The notes: generated from the letters alone by a model not told the origin. Shown: positions 1 to 10,575, counted from the stretch's first letter. The stretch: DNA of 64,000 nt from Rhodoferax sp. (GCF_025356155.1 NZ_JANXUQ010000027.1:1-64000); one strand, 5' to 3'. Numbers and translations: made by a program.

Positions 1-1
1 C

Positions 2-574
2 CTAGATGTTGCCGCGCTGGAGACGCTGCCCATGTTGGCCAATGCCTACACCGAGGGCAAGCCCGCGCGCCAGACCCATTGGCGCGCCATGGATCAGGCG
101 TTGGCCCACGCAGCAGAGCAGCAGCGCGACGACGTGCACCGTGCGCTGTGCGAACCCCAAGTGGGTGTTGCATTGCTGGCCGTGACCCGGTGGCTGGAGC
201 TTGACCTGGCGCAGTTGGCGGCCCATGCTGAGCCCGACCCCAAAAGCAGCTTGCAAGACTGGGCCCGACAGCAAACCCGGCCCTGGCATGATCAACTGAA
301 AAAGGCCTTGTCCCAGGCGCATGATGAAGATGGCACGCACCGTGCCCGCATCCTGGCCAAGCGCCTGCGCTACGGCATCGAGGCGCTGCGCCCACTGCTG
401 CCTAAACGGCGCGCCAAACACTGGCACCAACAGGCTAGCCGCTTACAGGCCGATATGGGTTCGGCCCGCGACGTGCAGCGGGCACTGGCCATCGCCACCC
501 GCCTCAAGCTCGCCTCCAGCCTGCTGGACTTTTTGCGTGGCGTCGCCGTTGGCAAGCAACACGGCATTGCATAG
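2..574 (+). CDS. CHAD domain-containing protein (C-terminal part; gene begins before the window)
   Basis: Frame is open from base 2; His/Arg-rich helical protein with 'ARILAKRLRYGIEALRPLLPKR...WHQQASRLQADMGSARD', typical of CHAD domains. Confidence 0.75.
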   Translation, partial: LDVAALETLPMLANAYTEGKPARQTHWRAMDQALAHAAEQQRDDVHRALCEPQVGVALLAVTRWLELDLAQLAAHAEPDPKSSLQDWARQQTRPWHDQLKKALSQAHDEDGTHRARILAKRLRYGIEALRPLLPKRRAKHWHQQASRLQADMGSARDVQRALAIATRLKLASSLLDFLRGVAVGKQHGIA

Positions 575-640
575 CGAGTGTGCAGGCAGCGGTAACGCGC
601 TGCGAGGGCGCGCAACGCACCGCTCAGTAGAAGAAATCGC

Positions 641-1009
641 TCAGGCCGGATGACTGACGCGACGGTCGGCAGCACTACCAGAAATGGCGCCCAACTCGCC
701 GGAATCACGCGCCTTACGGCCATACACCAGCTCAAACACAGGGCTGGCCATCATGGTGGTGACTACGGCCATGAGCACCAGCATGGTGAACAAGGCTGGC
801 CCGATGATGCCCTTTTGCAGCCCGATGTTGATGATCATCAGCTTCATCAATCCACGCGAGTGCATGAGCGCGCCGATGCCAAGCTGCGTTCGGTTGTCTT
901 CGCCCGACAAGCGCGCGGCCAGGTAGGAGGCGGCGAAGTTGATCATGTCCAAACGGGTGTTCAGGCCTTGTATCCACGCACGACATAGTGTTTGCATTGT
1001 TGCAGGCAC
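641..1009 (-). pseudogene. C-terminal remnant of a Kef/NhaP-type cation:proton antiporter
   Basis: Translation 'LGIGALMHSRGLMKLMIINIGLQKGIIGPALFTMLVLMAVVTTMMASPVFELVYG' matches the last transmembrane helices of CPA2 antiporters; no N-terminal part is present upstream. Confidence 0.6.
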
Positions 1010-1030
1010 CTTCAGTACACTTTTGTAACC

Positions 1031-1258
1031 ATGAGTTTTCTCACCAGTCGAGAATTCAACCTTGATGTCAGCTTAGCCAAGCGCGCAGCACGTGCCGAAC
1101 CGGCATTGATCGCTGAATGCGGGCAGCCCACCCACGTAATGATGCGCATTGGGGACTTCCGCCGCCTCACCGTCGAGAGCGCGAGTATTTTGGAGATATT
1201 GGCGATGCCCGGTGTAGCTGAACCAGATGCCAGCGAGTCTGGGCCCCAATTGCAATAA
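1031..1258 (+). CDS. Phd/YefM-type antitoxin, apparently orphan
   Basis: 'FLTSREFNLDVSLAKRAARAEPALIAECGQPTHVMMRIGDFRRL' is the Phd fold signature; ATG at 1031. Confidence 0.65.
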   Translation: MSFLTSREFNLDVSLAKRAARAEPALIAECGQPTHVMMRIGDFRRLTVESASILEILAMPGVAEPDASESGPQLQ

Positions 1259-1847
1259 GGTGCGGCGGGCGCGCAAGCGATGGCACAAACACGGCGCCCC
1301 TGAACTACGCCGACCGCTATCTACTACATCGAAACGCAGACCGCAAGGGGGCTCCGATTTCGTGCTGGACACCGAAACCTTCGCCTTTTTAACTACCAGT
1401 AAGTCCTGTACGGTGGGGGTTTTACAACGGATTTAAGCGCGGGTCGAGACGACCTTCCACAGGTTGGCGAAGCCAACCGGCCCTTCGTCAAGATCCAACG
1501 CTTGTGCGAACGCGCAATGGCAGATCTGCCCAGCCAAGGGGCGCTGACCCAACAGATCAATACCCCGACAAAACGTTCAAGCTGAAGGTCGCTCAGCGCT
1601 TGCGCCTCCATGCCTGGTAGCGCGAATGTTGCAGGGCGACCAGCTCGACCACGCCCCAGGTGATGCTGCTCAGCATATATAGGCGGCGCATAGGATCAGA
1701 CCTTGGCGCTGCGCTTGGTCGGCAAGCCCAGGCTGACCCATCCATCGTCAAACAAGTCGTCCAGCTTCTTCTGCAATCCCAAGAGTTTCCAGATCATGGT
1801 GCTCTCCTATTGAGTCGTTGAATGAGCCCCTAGGCTAGCGGGCTTGT

Positions 1848-2984
1848 GTGACAGTTGTGCGTAAAAGGTCCATACCCTTGGGCCGTGCTGTGCCATGCCA
1901 CCATACGGTGTTTTGCGGGCTATGCTCAATCCGCCCAGTCATCCTACAAAGCCTACGGCCCTACCCATTGCAAGCCAAACATCTGCCAGAACTCGAAGCC
2001 CTGGAGCGCATCCTGGACCTTGGCGCGCCACACCTGCAGGTCAGAGTCGTGCACCAAGTATCGGCACCAGCGGGCACCGCCCTGCCCGTCTACGCCATTG
2101 GCCTGGGCAACCCCAGTCCGGACGTGCCCGCCATCGGCTTTTTTGGCGGTGTGCATGGCCTGGAACGCATCGGCGCGGAAGTGGTCATCGCCTTTTTGCA
2201 CAGTCTGGTGATGCGTTTGCAGTGGGACACCACGTTACACAGCCAACTCGAATCGGTACGACTGTTGTTTATGCCCATCGTCAATCCCGGTGGCATGCTG
2301 ATGGGTACACGGGCAAACCCCCAAGGCATTGACCTGATGCGCAACGCACCGGTGGACGCGGTGGACAAGGTCCCGTTTCTGGTCGGTGGCCAGCGCATCA
2401 GCGCAACCCTGCCCTGGTACCGTGGGCGCCCGGACGCACCGATGGAGGCCGAGAACCTGGCGCTGTGTGCCGAGGTGCGCAGCGAGCTGTTGTCGCGCCC
2501 GTTCAGCATGGCGCTGGATTGCCACTCCGGCTTTGGCGCCAGCGACCGCATCTGGCTGCCCTATGCACACACCCGCAAACCCATTGCGCATCTTGCCGAA
2601 ATGCAGGCACTGAAAGAGGTGTTTCTGCAGACCTACAGCCACCACCCCTATGTGTTCGAGCCGCAGAGCCTGCAGTACCTGGCCCACGGTGACATTTGGG
2701 ACTATCTGTACTTGGAAGCCTGCACCGACCCAGAGCGAATTTTTTTGCCGCTGACGCTGGAGATGGGCTCCTGGTTGTGGATCAAGAAAAACCCGCGCCA
2801 GATGTTTTCACTCAAGGGCATCTTCAACCCGCTGATCGCGCACCGACAGCACCGCGTATTGCGTCGGCATCTGTCGTTGCTGGATTTTTTGTCCCGCGCG
2901 ACGGCCAGCCACGCACGCTGGGTGCCCACCAGCGACACTCGGGCCAAACTGCATGCCGATGCGCTCAACGCATGGTACGACTAG
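1848..2984 (+). CDS. M14-family zinc carboxypeptidase-like / succinylglutamate desuccinylase-like protein
   Basis: 'GFFGGVHGLERIGAEVVIAFL', 'MPIVNPGGMLMGTRANPQGIDLMRN' and 'ALDCHSGFGASDRIWLPYA' are M14-like zinc-binding blocks. GTG start at 1848; true start uncertain. Confidence 0.7.
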   Translation: MTVVRKRSIPLGRAVPCHHTVFCGLCSIRPVILQSLRPYPLQAKHLPELEALERILDLGAPHLQVRVVHQVSAPAGTALPVYAIGLGNPSPDVPAIGFFGGVHGLERIGAEVVIAFLHSLVMRLQWDTTLHSQLESVRLLFMPIVNPGGMLMGTRANPQGIDLMRNAPVDAVDKVPFLVGGQRISATLPWYRGRPDAPMEAENLALCAEVRSELLSRPFSMALDCHSGFGASDRIWLPYAHTRKPIAHLAEMQALKEVFLQTYSHHPYVFEPQSLQYLAHGDIWDYLYLEACTDPERIFLPLTLEMGSWLWIKKNPRQMFSLKGIFNPLIAHRQHRVLRRHLSLLDFLSRATASHARWVPTSDTRAKLHADALNAWYD

Positions 2985-2987
2985 GGG

Positions 2988-3386
2988 CTAGGAAATGCCA
3001 GGTTCCCTCAGCTTGAGGGCGAGGGATAGCTCCAGATGGGAGAAGGGTTTGTTCAGCGCTCCCGCCACCCGAAAACCCAGGCCCTCGGCCACCAAGCGCG
3101 CACTCTCCAACGTGGCGTTGCCGCGCCCAGTCATCAATACCAGTTCAACATCGGATACGCGCTCTGCCAATTTTTGGATCAACTCGAAGCCGTCCATATC
3201 GGGCAACGAAAGGTCCATGACGATGGCTTTAAAAGTCGACAGGGCATCGCTCCTGAGCAAAGCAAAACCACCCGTGAACAACTGTGTAGGAAGCCCATAC
3301 AGCGCCAGCATCTGCGCCACCAGCGCACCCATCGTTTCGTCATCTTCAACGATAGCGATTGAGCAGGTTTTGCTGGATGTATTCAT
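2988..3386 (-). CDS. Single-domain response regulator (REC only)
   Basis: 'SIAIVEDDETMGALVAQML...KAIVMDLSLPDMDGFELIQKL...VLMTGRG...LNKPFSHLEL' shows the acidic pocket, phospho-Asp and KP motif; start taken at MNTSSK. Confidence 0.85.
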   Translation of the reverse strand: MNTSSKTCSIAIVEDDETMGALVAQMLALYGLPTQLFTGGFALLRSDALSTFKAIVMDLSLPDMDGFELIQKLAERVSDVELVLMTGRGNATLESARLVAEGLGFRVAGALNKPFSHLELSLALKLREPGIS

Positions 3387-3461
3387 AAGACTCCCTGGAG
3401 CTACACGCACGGATTCTGGAGGCGCCCGGTGGTTGTAAGCACCGAGCGATGGCGCGGCCAC

Positions 3462-3992
3462 TCAGTCTAACCACTTCTGCATAAATTGCGCCTGCCCCAT
3501 GGCGGGATCCAACTGGTAATTGGCAAAGCCCAGGCGCTGGTAGAGCCGGTACGCGCCGCCATTGCCCTGCAGCACTTCCAGTGTCATCTTGCAAGCGCCC
3601 CGCTCCACGGCAACGGATTCGGCGAAGGCCAGCATCTTTTCTGCCACTTTTTGTCCGCGGTGGCTGGCCAGCACGGCAACATCGTGCACATTGACCAAGG
3701 GGCGGCAGGCAAAGGTCGAAAACCCTTCTATGCAGTTCACCAGGCCAATGGCACGGTCACCGTCAAACGCCAGCACGCTGTAGGCCTGTGGGCGTGCGGC
3801 CAGCGCCGATACCAGGTTGGCCTTGACAAACTCGCTCAGGGCGTGGGCGCCGCCCATGGGGTCGCACGCGTAGGCGTCAAGCAAATGTACCAACGCCGCG
3901 GCGTGGATTGGGTTGCCGTAGTCGGCGCGCACCACATGGACGGAAGTCGACACAGGTATGGCAGTGGCGTTTGTAGTCATCGTCGTATTCAT
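3462..3992 (-). CDS. GNAT family N-acetyltransferase
   Basis: 'VHDVAVLASHRGQKVAEKMLAFAESVAVERGACKMTLEVLQGNGGAYRLYQRLGF' is a GNAT acetyl-CoA binding motif. Confidence 0.9.
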   Translation of the reverse strand: MNTTMTTNATAIPVSTSVHVVRADYGNPIHAAALVHLLDAYACDPMGGAHALSEFVKANLVSALAARPQAYSVLAFDGDRAIGLVNCIEGFSTFACRPLVNVHDVAVLASHRGQKVAEKMLAFAESVAVERGACKMTLEVLQGNGGAYRLYQRLGFANYQLDPAMGQAQFMQKWLD

Positions 3993-4004
3993 CGTTGGTA
4001 CTTT

Positions 4005-5336
4005 TTAGTCGATCAGGGTATCGGCAATGCGCTGGGCACAGGCTTTGGCTTGCACGGCGTCGCTCGCCTCGACCATGACGCGGACCAGTGGCTCGGTACC
4101 GCTGGCGCGGATCAGCACCCTGCCAGTGTCGCCCAGCTCGGCTTGAACCTCTCGGGTGGCCTGCTCCATACGGGCATTGGCCTTCCAGTCCTGACCGGGC
4201 TTGAGCCGCACATTGATCAGGGTTTGGGGGAATAGCGCTACCGCAACCAACAGTTGCGCCATGGTCTTGCCACTGCGTTGCAAGGCTTGCAACACCTGCA
4301 ATGCGGAAATCAGGCCATCACCGGTGGTGTGTTTATCCAACGCCAGCAAATGACCGGAGCCTTCACCGCCCAACATCCAGTGGTGCTTCTCCAATTCTTC
4401 CAGCACGTAGCGATCGCCGACCTTGGCGCGCACAAATTGCACGCCACGGGCCTTGAGCGCCACTTCCACAGCCATATTCGTCATCAGCGTACCCACAACA
4501 CCAGGAACGTGTTCGTCGCGGCCCAGGCGTTCGTCGGCCATCAAGTACAACAACTCGTCACCGTTGTAAAGACGGCCATCGGCATCGACGACCTGCAGGC
4601 GGTCGGCATCACCGTCCAGCGCAACCCCAAAGTCGGCCTGGTGGGCCTTGACGGCGGCTACCAGTGCCTGCGGGTGCGTAGCGCCCACCTCGTGGTTGAT
4701 GTTGAGGCCATCGGGCGCGCAGCCAATGGCCACCACCTCGGCACCCAGTTCATGGAAGACCTTGGGCGCGATATGGTAGGCCGCACCGTGTGCCGCATCT
4801 ACGACGATCTTCATGCCCTTGAGCGTGAGGTCGTTGGCAAAGGTACTCTTGCAAAATTCGATGTAGCGGCCGGCTGCATCGTCCAGCCTTCGCGTCTTGC
4901 CCAGCGTGGCAGAGTCGGCCCACACGGGTGGCTCCTCCAGCGCGGCTTCTACCGCGTGCTCCCAGGCGTCGGACAGCTTGGTGCCCTTGGCGCTGAAAAA
5001 TTTGATGCCGTTGTCGGCAAACGGGTTGTGGCTGGCGCTGATGACCACGCCCAACGAGGCCCGCTGCGCGCGGGTCAAGTAGGCCACGCCCGGCGTGGGC
5101 AACGGGCCGAGCAGCACCACATCCACACCGGCCGAGTTGAAACCGCTCTCCAGCGCGCTCTCCAGCATGTAGCCGGAAATACGCGTGTCCTTGCCAATCA
5201 ATACCGTGGGGCGGGATTCGCTTTGTTTCAACACCCGCCCGACCGCATGGGCCAGTCGCATCACAAAGTCGGGGGTAATGGGGGCTTGACCTACTGTGCC
5301 GCGAATGCCGTCGGTACCGAAATATTTTCTTGTCAT
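4005..5336 (-). CDS. glmM: Phosphoglucosamine mutase
   Basis: '[13 protein letters not shown]', active-site '[18 protein letters not shown]', '[13 protein letters not shown]' and '[14 protein letters not shown]'. Confidence 0.97.
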   Translation of the reverse strand: MTRKYFGTDGIRGTVGQAPITPDFVMRLAHAVGRVLKQSESRPTVLIGKDTRISGYMLESALESGFNSAGVDVVLLGPLPTPGVAYLTRAQRASLGVVISASHNPFADNGIKFFSAKGTKLSDAWEHAVEAALEEPPVWADSATLGKTRRLDDAAGRYIEFCKSTFANDLTLKGMKIVVDAAHGAAYHIAPKVFHELGAEVVAIGCAPDGLNINHEVGATHPQALVAAVKAHQADFGVALDGDADRLQVVDADGRLYNGDELLYLMADERLGRDEHVPGVVGTLMTNMAVEVALKARGVQFVRAKVGDRYVLEELEKHHWMLGGEGSGHLLALDKHTTGDGLISALQVLQALQRSGKTMAQLLVAVALFPQTLINVRLKPGQDWKANARMEQATREVQAELGDTGRVLIRASGTEPLVRVMVEASDAVQAKACAQRIADTLID

Positions 5337-5365
5337 GTCTATGGATTTCTTGAAATTTCAAACCA

Positions 5366-6238
5366 TCAGCATTGCTGCTCCATGGCACCAAATACCTTGA
5401 GGGCCTGCACGGTCTCTTTGACGTCGTGCACCCGCACCACGTGGGCGCCGTTTTGCACCGCCAGCAAAGCGGCCGTCACGCTAGGCACCACGCGTTCACG
5501 GTTGTCCAGCGTGGCCACCGAGGATAGCGAACGCTGGGTCACAGCCGCCAACGACGATTTGCGCGACCAGCCCGCCATCACCGCATAACCCATGGGCAGC
5601 AAGGCCGCCTGTTGCGCCAGCAATGCGAAATTTTGCTGCACGGTTTTACCAAAACCAATGCCAGGGTCAATACAGATGCGAACCGGATTGACGCCTAGCC
5701 CTCGCAGATGCTGAGTAAGCTGCTGCAAAAACGATAGCACCTGCGGCATCACGTCGCCCACCATGGGCGTGACCTGCATGGTTTGTGGATCGCGGTGCAT
5801 GTGCATCATGCAGACGCCACAGTTGGCATGCTGGCGTATGACCTCCACACCCGTTAGACCGCTAGGATCTCCACTCCAGCGCAGCGCCCATACGTCGTTG
5901 ATGATGTCGGCACCCAGGTCCAGCACAGCCTGCATGACTTGGGGCTTGTAGGTGTCAACCGAGACCGGCACACCCAACGTGACCGCGTGGCGCACGACAG
6001 GCAATACCCGCTCCAACTCTTCGGCTACCGGCAGTTCTTGCGCGCCGGGGCGGGTGGATTCGCCACCAATGTCCAGGATGTCAGCGCCGTCTTTGACCAG
6101 GCGATCGCAATGCGCCAGAGCTGCGTCCCGGCTGGCGTGCTGGCCACCATCGGAAAACGAGTCTGGAGTGACATTGACAATGCCCATGACCTTGGGCGTG
6201 CCCAGATCGAGCAGGAAGCGGCCGGTTTGCCATTGCAT
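5366..6238 (-). CDS. folP: Dihydropteroate synthase
   Basis: 'VMGIVNVTPDSFSDGG', 'ILDIGGESTRPGA' and 'DPGIGFGKTVQQNFALL'; start taken at MQWQTGRF. Confidence 0.96.
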   Translation of the reverse strand: MQWQTGRFLLDLGTPKVMGIVNVTPDSFSDGGQHASRDAALAHCDRLVKDGADILDIGGESTRPGAQELPVAEELERVLPVVRHAVTLGVPVSVDTYKPQVMQAVLDLGADIINDVWALRWSGDPSGLTGVEVIRQHANCGVCMMHMHRDPQTMQVTPMVGDVMPQVLSFLQQLTQHLRGLGVNPVRICIDPGIGFGKTVQQNFALLAQQAALLPMGYAVMAGWSRKSSLAAVTQRSLSSVATLDNRERVVPSVTAALLAVQNGAHVVRVHDVKETVQALKVFGAMEQQC

Positions 6239-6295
6239 ATTTTTTTGTTCCCTTGATTGGTTAGCCACTGCTGCGACCAGGGTTTCAACCATAAG

Positions 6296-6320
6296 AAAAC
6301 GGGGCACAAGGCCCCGTTTT
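6296..6320 (-). terminator. Rho-independent-like hairpin downstream of ftsH
   Basis: Perfect inverted repeat AAAACGGGGC-ACAAG-GCCCCGTTTT in the ftsH/folP intergenic region. Confidence 0.6.
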
Positions 6321-6340
6321 CTCTGATGTTAGTCCATTCT

Positions 6341-8284
6341 TCAGGCGACAGTAGGCGTCGGGTCTGCTGCCACGGCTGGAGCACCGCCGCTGCCACCGCT
6401 ACCGGAATTGTTGGGCGTACGTGGCGTCCAGTCTTTGGGTGGGCGTGGCTCTTTGCCAGCCATGATGTCATCGAGTTGGTCGCTGTCAATGGTTTCCCAC
6501 TCCAGCAAGGCCTTGGCCATGGCGTGCATCTTGTCCTGATTGTCTTCGATCAGCTTGCGTGCTAGCGTGTACTGCTGGTCGATGATGCGGCGCACTTCGC
6601 CGTCGACCTTCTGCATGGTCTGCTCGCTCATATTGGTGGTCTTGGTCACCGAGCGGCCCAGGAAGACTTCGCCTTCGTTTTCGGCATAAACCATAGGGCC
6701 TAAGGCGTCGGTCATGCCGTAACGGGTCACCATGTCGCGGGCGATATGGGTTGCACGTTCAAAGTCGTTGCTGGCGCCAGTGGTCATCTGGTTCATGAAC
6801 ACTTCTTCGGCAATTCGGCCACCAAACAACATGCTGATCTGGTTCAACATGTATTCGCTGTCGTAGCTGTAGCGGTCTTGCGCTGGCAGGCTCATAGTCA
6901 CGCCCAGGGCACGGCCACGGGGGATGATGGTAACCTTGTGTACCGGGTCGCACTTTGGCAGCATCTTGCCAATCAGGGCGTGGCCGGACTCGTGGTAGGC
7001 AGTGTTGCGGCGTTCCTCTTCGGGCATGACCATGCTCTTGCGCTCAGGACCCATGAAGATTTTGTCCTTGGCCTTCTCGAAATCCTGCATCTCGACAACA
7101 CGCGCATTGCGGCGGGCCGCCATCAAAGCTGCTTCGTTGCACAGATTGGCAAGATCGGCACCCGACATGCCAGGCGTACCCCGGGCAATGGTGTTGGGAT
7201 TGACATCCTGGCCCAACGGAACCTTGCGCATGTGCACGGCCAAAATTTGTTCACGGCCACGGATGTCGGGCAGCGTCACATAGACCTGGCGATCGAACCG
7301 GCCAGGGCGCAGCAATGCGGAATCCAATATGTCAGGGCGGTTGGTGGCAGCCACCACGATGACGCCGACATTGGTCTCGAAGCCGTCCATCTCGACCAGC
7401 ATCTGGTTCAGAGTCTGTTCGCGCTCGTCGTTACCACCACCCAGGCCAGCGCCACGCTGGCGACCGACGGCGTCAATTTCATCAATGAAGATGATGCACG
7501 GCGCATTTTTCTTGGCGTTGTCGAACATGTCGCGCACGCGGGAGGCGCCCACGCCAACAAACATTTCCACAAAATCGGAGCCAGAGATGCTGAAGAAAGG
7601 TACCTTAGCTTCACCGGCGATGGACTTTGCCAGCAGGGTCTTACCGGTTCCAGGAGGGCCAACCAGCAGCAAGCCACGGGGAATACGGCCGCCCAGTTTC
7701 TGGAATTTGCTAGGGTCTTTCAAGAAGTCGACAACTTCCTTGACTTCTTCCTTGGCTTCGTCGCAACCTGCCACATCGGCAAAGGTCACAGTATTGGTGT
7801 TCTCGTCAAGCAGGCGCGCCTTGCTCTTGCCGAAGCTGAAAGCGCCGCCTTTGCCCCCGCCCTGCATCTGGCGCATGAAGTAAATCCAGACCCCTACCAA
7901 CAGCAACATGGGACCAAAATTAATCAACAATCGGACGAGGAAAGATTCTTCCTCACGGGGTTTGACATCAAATTTGACGTTGTTGTTGATCAGATCACCA
8001 ATGAGCCCTTTGTCGATATTTGGAGCTGTTGTTTTGATTTTGCGGTCATCGGAGGTGATGGCCAAAATATCCGAGCCACCCATGCCGGCGTCCTGAATTA
8101 CTGCGTTTTTGACGTGTTTGTTACGCACTTCGTCCAGGAAATCGGAGTACCCGATGGTCGTAGCCCCAGCGACTCCGCCCTTGTCAAACGACCTGAACAC
8201 GGTGAAAAGCACCAGGCCAATCACCACCCACACTGCAATTTTCGAAAACCACTGATTATTCAAGCGAAGCTCCAATAGGGGCAC
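6341..8284 (-). CDS. ftsH: ATP-dependent zinc metalloprotease FtsH
   Basis: Walker A '[18 protein letters not shown]', SRH '[22 protein letters not shown]' and '[11 protein letters not shown]'. Confidence 0.98.
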   Translation of the reverse strand: MPLLELRLNNQWFSKIAVWVVIGLVLFTVFRSFDKGGVAGATTIGYSDFLDEVRNKHVKNAVIQDAGMGGSDILAITSDDRKIKTTAPNIDKGLIGDLINNNVKFDVKPREEESFLVRLLINFGPMLLLVGVWIYFMRQMQGGGKGGAFSFGKSKARLLDENTNTVTFADVAGCDEAKEEVKEVVDFLKDPSKFQKLGGRIPRGLLLVGPPGTGKTLLAKSIAGEAKVPFFSISGSDFVEMFVGVGASRVRDMFDNAKKNAPCIIFIDEIDAVGRQRGAGLGGGNDEREQTLNQMLVEMDGFETNVGVIVVAATNRPDILDSALLRPGRFDRQVYVTLPDIRGREQILAVHMRKVPLGQDVNPNTIARGTPGMSGADLANLCNEAALMAARRNARVVEMQDFEKAKDKIFMGPERKSMVMPEEERRNTAYHESGHALIGKMLPKCDPVHKVTIIPRGRALGVTMSLPAQDRYSYDSEYMLNQISMLFGGRIAEEVFMNQMTTGASNDFERATHIARDMVTRYGMTDALGPMVYAENEGEVFLGRSVTKTTNMSEQTMQKVDGEVRRIIDQQYTLARKLIEDNQDKMHAMAKALLEWETIDSDQLDDIMAGKEPRPPKDWTPRTPNNSGSGGSGGAPAVAADPTPTVA

Positions 8285-8419
8285 AGACTAGGACACTGTG
8301 CATATCTGCGTACCATTTTAGGCGTTTCAAGGTGCGCAAGGCGCTATTTTCCAGTTTATGCCACATATACCGCAAGCTTATGTAACCACTGTGTCGCCAT
8401 CGACGGTCTAGGGGCTAGG

Positions 8420-9085
8420 CTAAGCACCCTGTTTTTTGAGCCCAAGGCCCACCAAAAAGGTCTCAGACGAGCGGTCGCGCGAGGCCTTGGGCTTGAGCGG
8501 TTTGACCACGTCAAAAGCCGCCTTGAAATGCTGCACCACGTCGTTGTAACTACCGCCATGGAACACCTTGGCCACCAGTGCGCCCTGGGGCTTCATGTGG
8601 TTTTGAGAAAACTCGATGGCCAGTTCGACCAAGTGCTCGATGCGCGCGGCGTCAGCTGAAGATATACCGGACAGGTTGGGGGCCATGTCTGACACCACAA
8701 GATCTGCTTTACGGCCCTGCAGGGCTTGTTCCAGCTTAGTCAGCACGTCGGCCTCCCGAAAATCTCCCTGGATAAAGGTCACGCCCTCAATCGGTTCCAT
8801 AGGCAGCAGGTCCAAGCCGATGATGGTGCCGTTGAGCGCGCCAACCGCCGCCCCGGTGGGCGACAGGCGACGGCGAACATACTGGCTCCACGCACCGGGT
8901 GTGCAGCCCAAGTCAACCACCAAATAGCCCGGTTTGATCAGGCCCAGGGTTTCGTCGATTTCCTTGAGTTTGTAGGCCGCGCGGGCGCGGTAGCCTTCCC
9001 GGGTCGCCAATTTGACGTAGGGGTCATTGATGTGATCGTGCAGCCAGGCCTTATTGACCTTTTTGTTGCCTGCTTTGGTTTTCAT
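8420..9085 (-). CDS. rlmE: 23S rRNA (uridine-2'-O-)-methyltransferase RlmE (FtsJ)
   Basis: '[16 protein letters not shown]', '[21 protein letters not shown]'; start taken at [18 protein letters not shown]. Confidence 0.95.
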   Translation of the reverse strand: MKTKAGNKKVNKAWLHDHINDPYVKLATREGYRARAAYKLKEIDETLGLIKPGYLVVDLGCTPGAWSQYVRRRLSPTGAAVGALNGTIIGLDLLPMEPIEGVTFIQGDFREADVLTKLEQALQGRKADLVVSDMAPNLSGISSADAARIEHLVELAIEFSQNHMKPQGALVAKVFHGGSYNDVVQHFKAAFDVVKPLKPKASRDRSSETFLVGLGLKKQGA

Positions 9086-9144
9086 GGGTACTTTCTGAGT
9101 GGGTGGCTCTACCGCCCTGTTTGCGTTCAACCGATAATACAGGG

Positions 9145-9621
9145 ATGCCCCTAATTCAATTGACCCCTGCCCAGCGCAAAGAACACCGTGCCGAAGCACA
9201 CCACCTCGACCCCGTGGTCATGGTGGGTAACGATGGCCTCACTGAAAATGTCAAAAAAGAGATTGACGGCGCGCTGAGTGCGCACGGTCTGATCAAGGTC
9301 CGCGTTTTTTCGGACGACCGCGTCGCCCGTGATGCAATGTTCCAGTCACTGGCTGAGGACTTGAGCGCGGCGCCGATTCAACACATCGGCAAGTTGCTGG
9401 TATTGTGGCGGCCCAAGGTCGATAAAGAAAAAATCGTTGATGAAGACCGCATGGCGGGACCGCGCGACGTCAAGGTTTTGAAGTACAGCAAGCGTGCCGG
9501 TCAGCGCCCCGAGGTCAAGACCCTACGCGTTCTGGGCAATCAACGTTTGACCGCAGGTGGGAATGTGAAGCGGGCCAAACCCAAGCCAAAAGTCAGCTTG
9601 AAGAAAAGAAACCAAGGGTGA
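9145..9621 (+). CDS. yhbY: CRS1/YhbY-type RNA-binding protein
   Basis: '[50 protein letters not shown]', divergent from rlmE. Confidence 0.9.
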   Translation: MPLIQLTPAQRKEHRAEAHHLDPVVMVGNDGLTENVKKEIDGALSAHGLIKVRVFSDDRVARDAMFQSLAEDLSAAPIQHIGKLLVLWRPKVDKEKIVDEDRMAGPRDVKVLKYSKRAGQRPEVKTLRVLGNQRLTAGGNVKRAKPKPKVSLKKRNQG

Positions 9622-9676
9622 TTCTTTGCGGGACAGACCGCAGAACGCGAAGCAGACCAGCTCTGTCCTGAACTGA

Positions 9677-10084
9677 TTAGCTGCGTTTGGCCAGCTTGCC
9701 AAACACCACCGCAGCGCACACCCACTGCACCACATACATCCCCGTTCCAAGCCCATGCCACAAGGCCAGGTTGTCGCGGGCGACGATATGGGGGGTTGCG
9801 CCAAACTCGACCAGCAGCGCCATCAGCACCCCACCCACTACAAAAAGTGTAGCGGACTGGGCAATATCAGCGGGGGCTAGCGCCTTGTCAGACCGGAAGA
9901 CCATCAGTAAAACCAGGCCACAAACGGTAGAAATTGCCGCTTGAGCCGTAAACAGCTTGGCCGCCAAATTTCCGGCCATCGCCGGGGTTGGCAGATGCAT
10001 GAACAGCATAGGCACCACAAAAAAGCCCAAGGTGCTCAAACTACCCCACCAGACCGCTGCAAGCCAGATGGGCAAATTGCGCAT
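9677..10084 (-). CDS. DUF4149 domain-containing membrane protein
   Basis: Four-TM protein with 'LLVEFGATPHIVARDNLALWHGLGTGMYVVQWVCA'; contains an in-frame copy of the dispersed repeat. Confidence 0.75.
   Translation of the reverse strand: MRNLPIWLAAVWWGSLSTLGFFVVPMLFMHLPTPAMAGNLAAKLFTAQAAISTVCGLVLLMVFRSDKALAPADIAQSATLFVVGGVLMALLVEFGATPHIVARDNLALWHGLGTGMYVVQWVCAAVVFGKLAKRS
9838..9888 (-). repeat. Dispersed ~50 bp repeat, diverged copy E, inside the DUF4149 gene
   Basis: Reverse complement aaggcgctagcccccgctgatattgcccagtccgctacactttttgtagtg aligns with the other copies. Confidence 0.45.
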
Positions 10085-10098
10085 GCCGAATCAGCGGG

Positions 10099-10575
10099 TT
10101 AGATGTAATGGACCGCAACGATTTCGTAAGCCTTGACGCCGCCGGGCGCTTGCACCTCCGCGGTGTCGCCCTCCATCTTGCCGATCAGCGCACGGGCTAT
10201 TGGGGAGCCGATATTGACGCGACCAAACTTCAGGTCGGCTTCATCTTCACCAACGATCTGGTATTTGACGCGCTCGCCGGTTTCTTCTTCTTCCAATTCC
10301 ACCGTGGCACCAAATACCACTTTGCCACCGGCGTTCAGCTCGGCCGGGTCGATGATTTGCGCGGCGGATAGCTTGCCTTCGACTTCCTGGATACGGCCCT
10401 CCACAAAACCCTGGCGGTCTTTGGCGGACTCGTACTCGGCGTTTTCGCTCAAATCGCCCTGCGCGCGCGCCTCGGAGATGGCGTTGATGACCCAGGGCCG
10501 GTCCACGGTCTTGAGTTTGTGCAGCTCGGCCTTGAGGATTTCTGCGCCGCGTTTGGTAATGGGAAGGGTTGCCAT
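10099..10575 (-). CDS. greA: Transcription elongation factor GreA
   Basis: 'MATLPITKRGAEILKAELHKLK...AISEARAQGDLSENAEYESAKDRQGFVEGRI' and C-terminal FKBP-like domain. Confidence 0.97.
   Translation of the reverse strand: MATLPITKRGAEILKAELHKLKTVDRPWVINAISEARAQGDLSENAEYESAKDRQGFVEGRIQEVEGKLSAAQIIDPAELNAGGKVVFGATVELEEEETGERVKYQIVGEDEADLKFGRVNIGSPIARALIGKMEGDTAEVQAPGGVKAYEIVAVHYI

Noticed and set aside
4254-5588. 444-aa plus-strand ORF opposite glmM/folP
   Set aside because: Antisense shadow spanning two real genes.
6746-8278. 510-aa plus-strand ORF opposite ftsH
   Set aside because: Antisense shadow of ftsH; no domain signature.
2984-8420. Exact 12-mer ctaggggctagg at ~2983 and ~8408
   Set aside because: Short, low-complexity match, one copy at a stop codon; no extended similarity.
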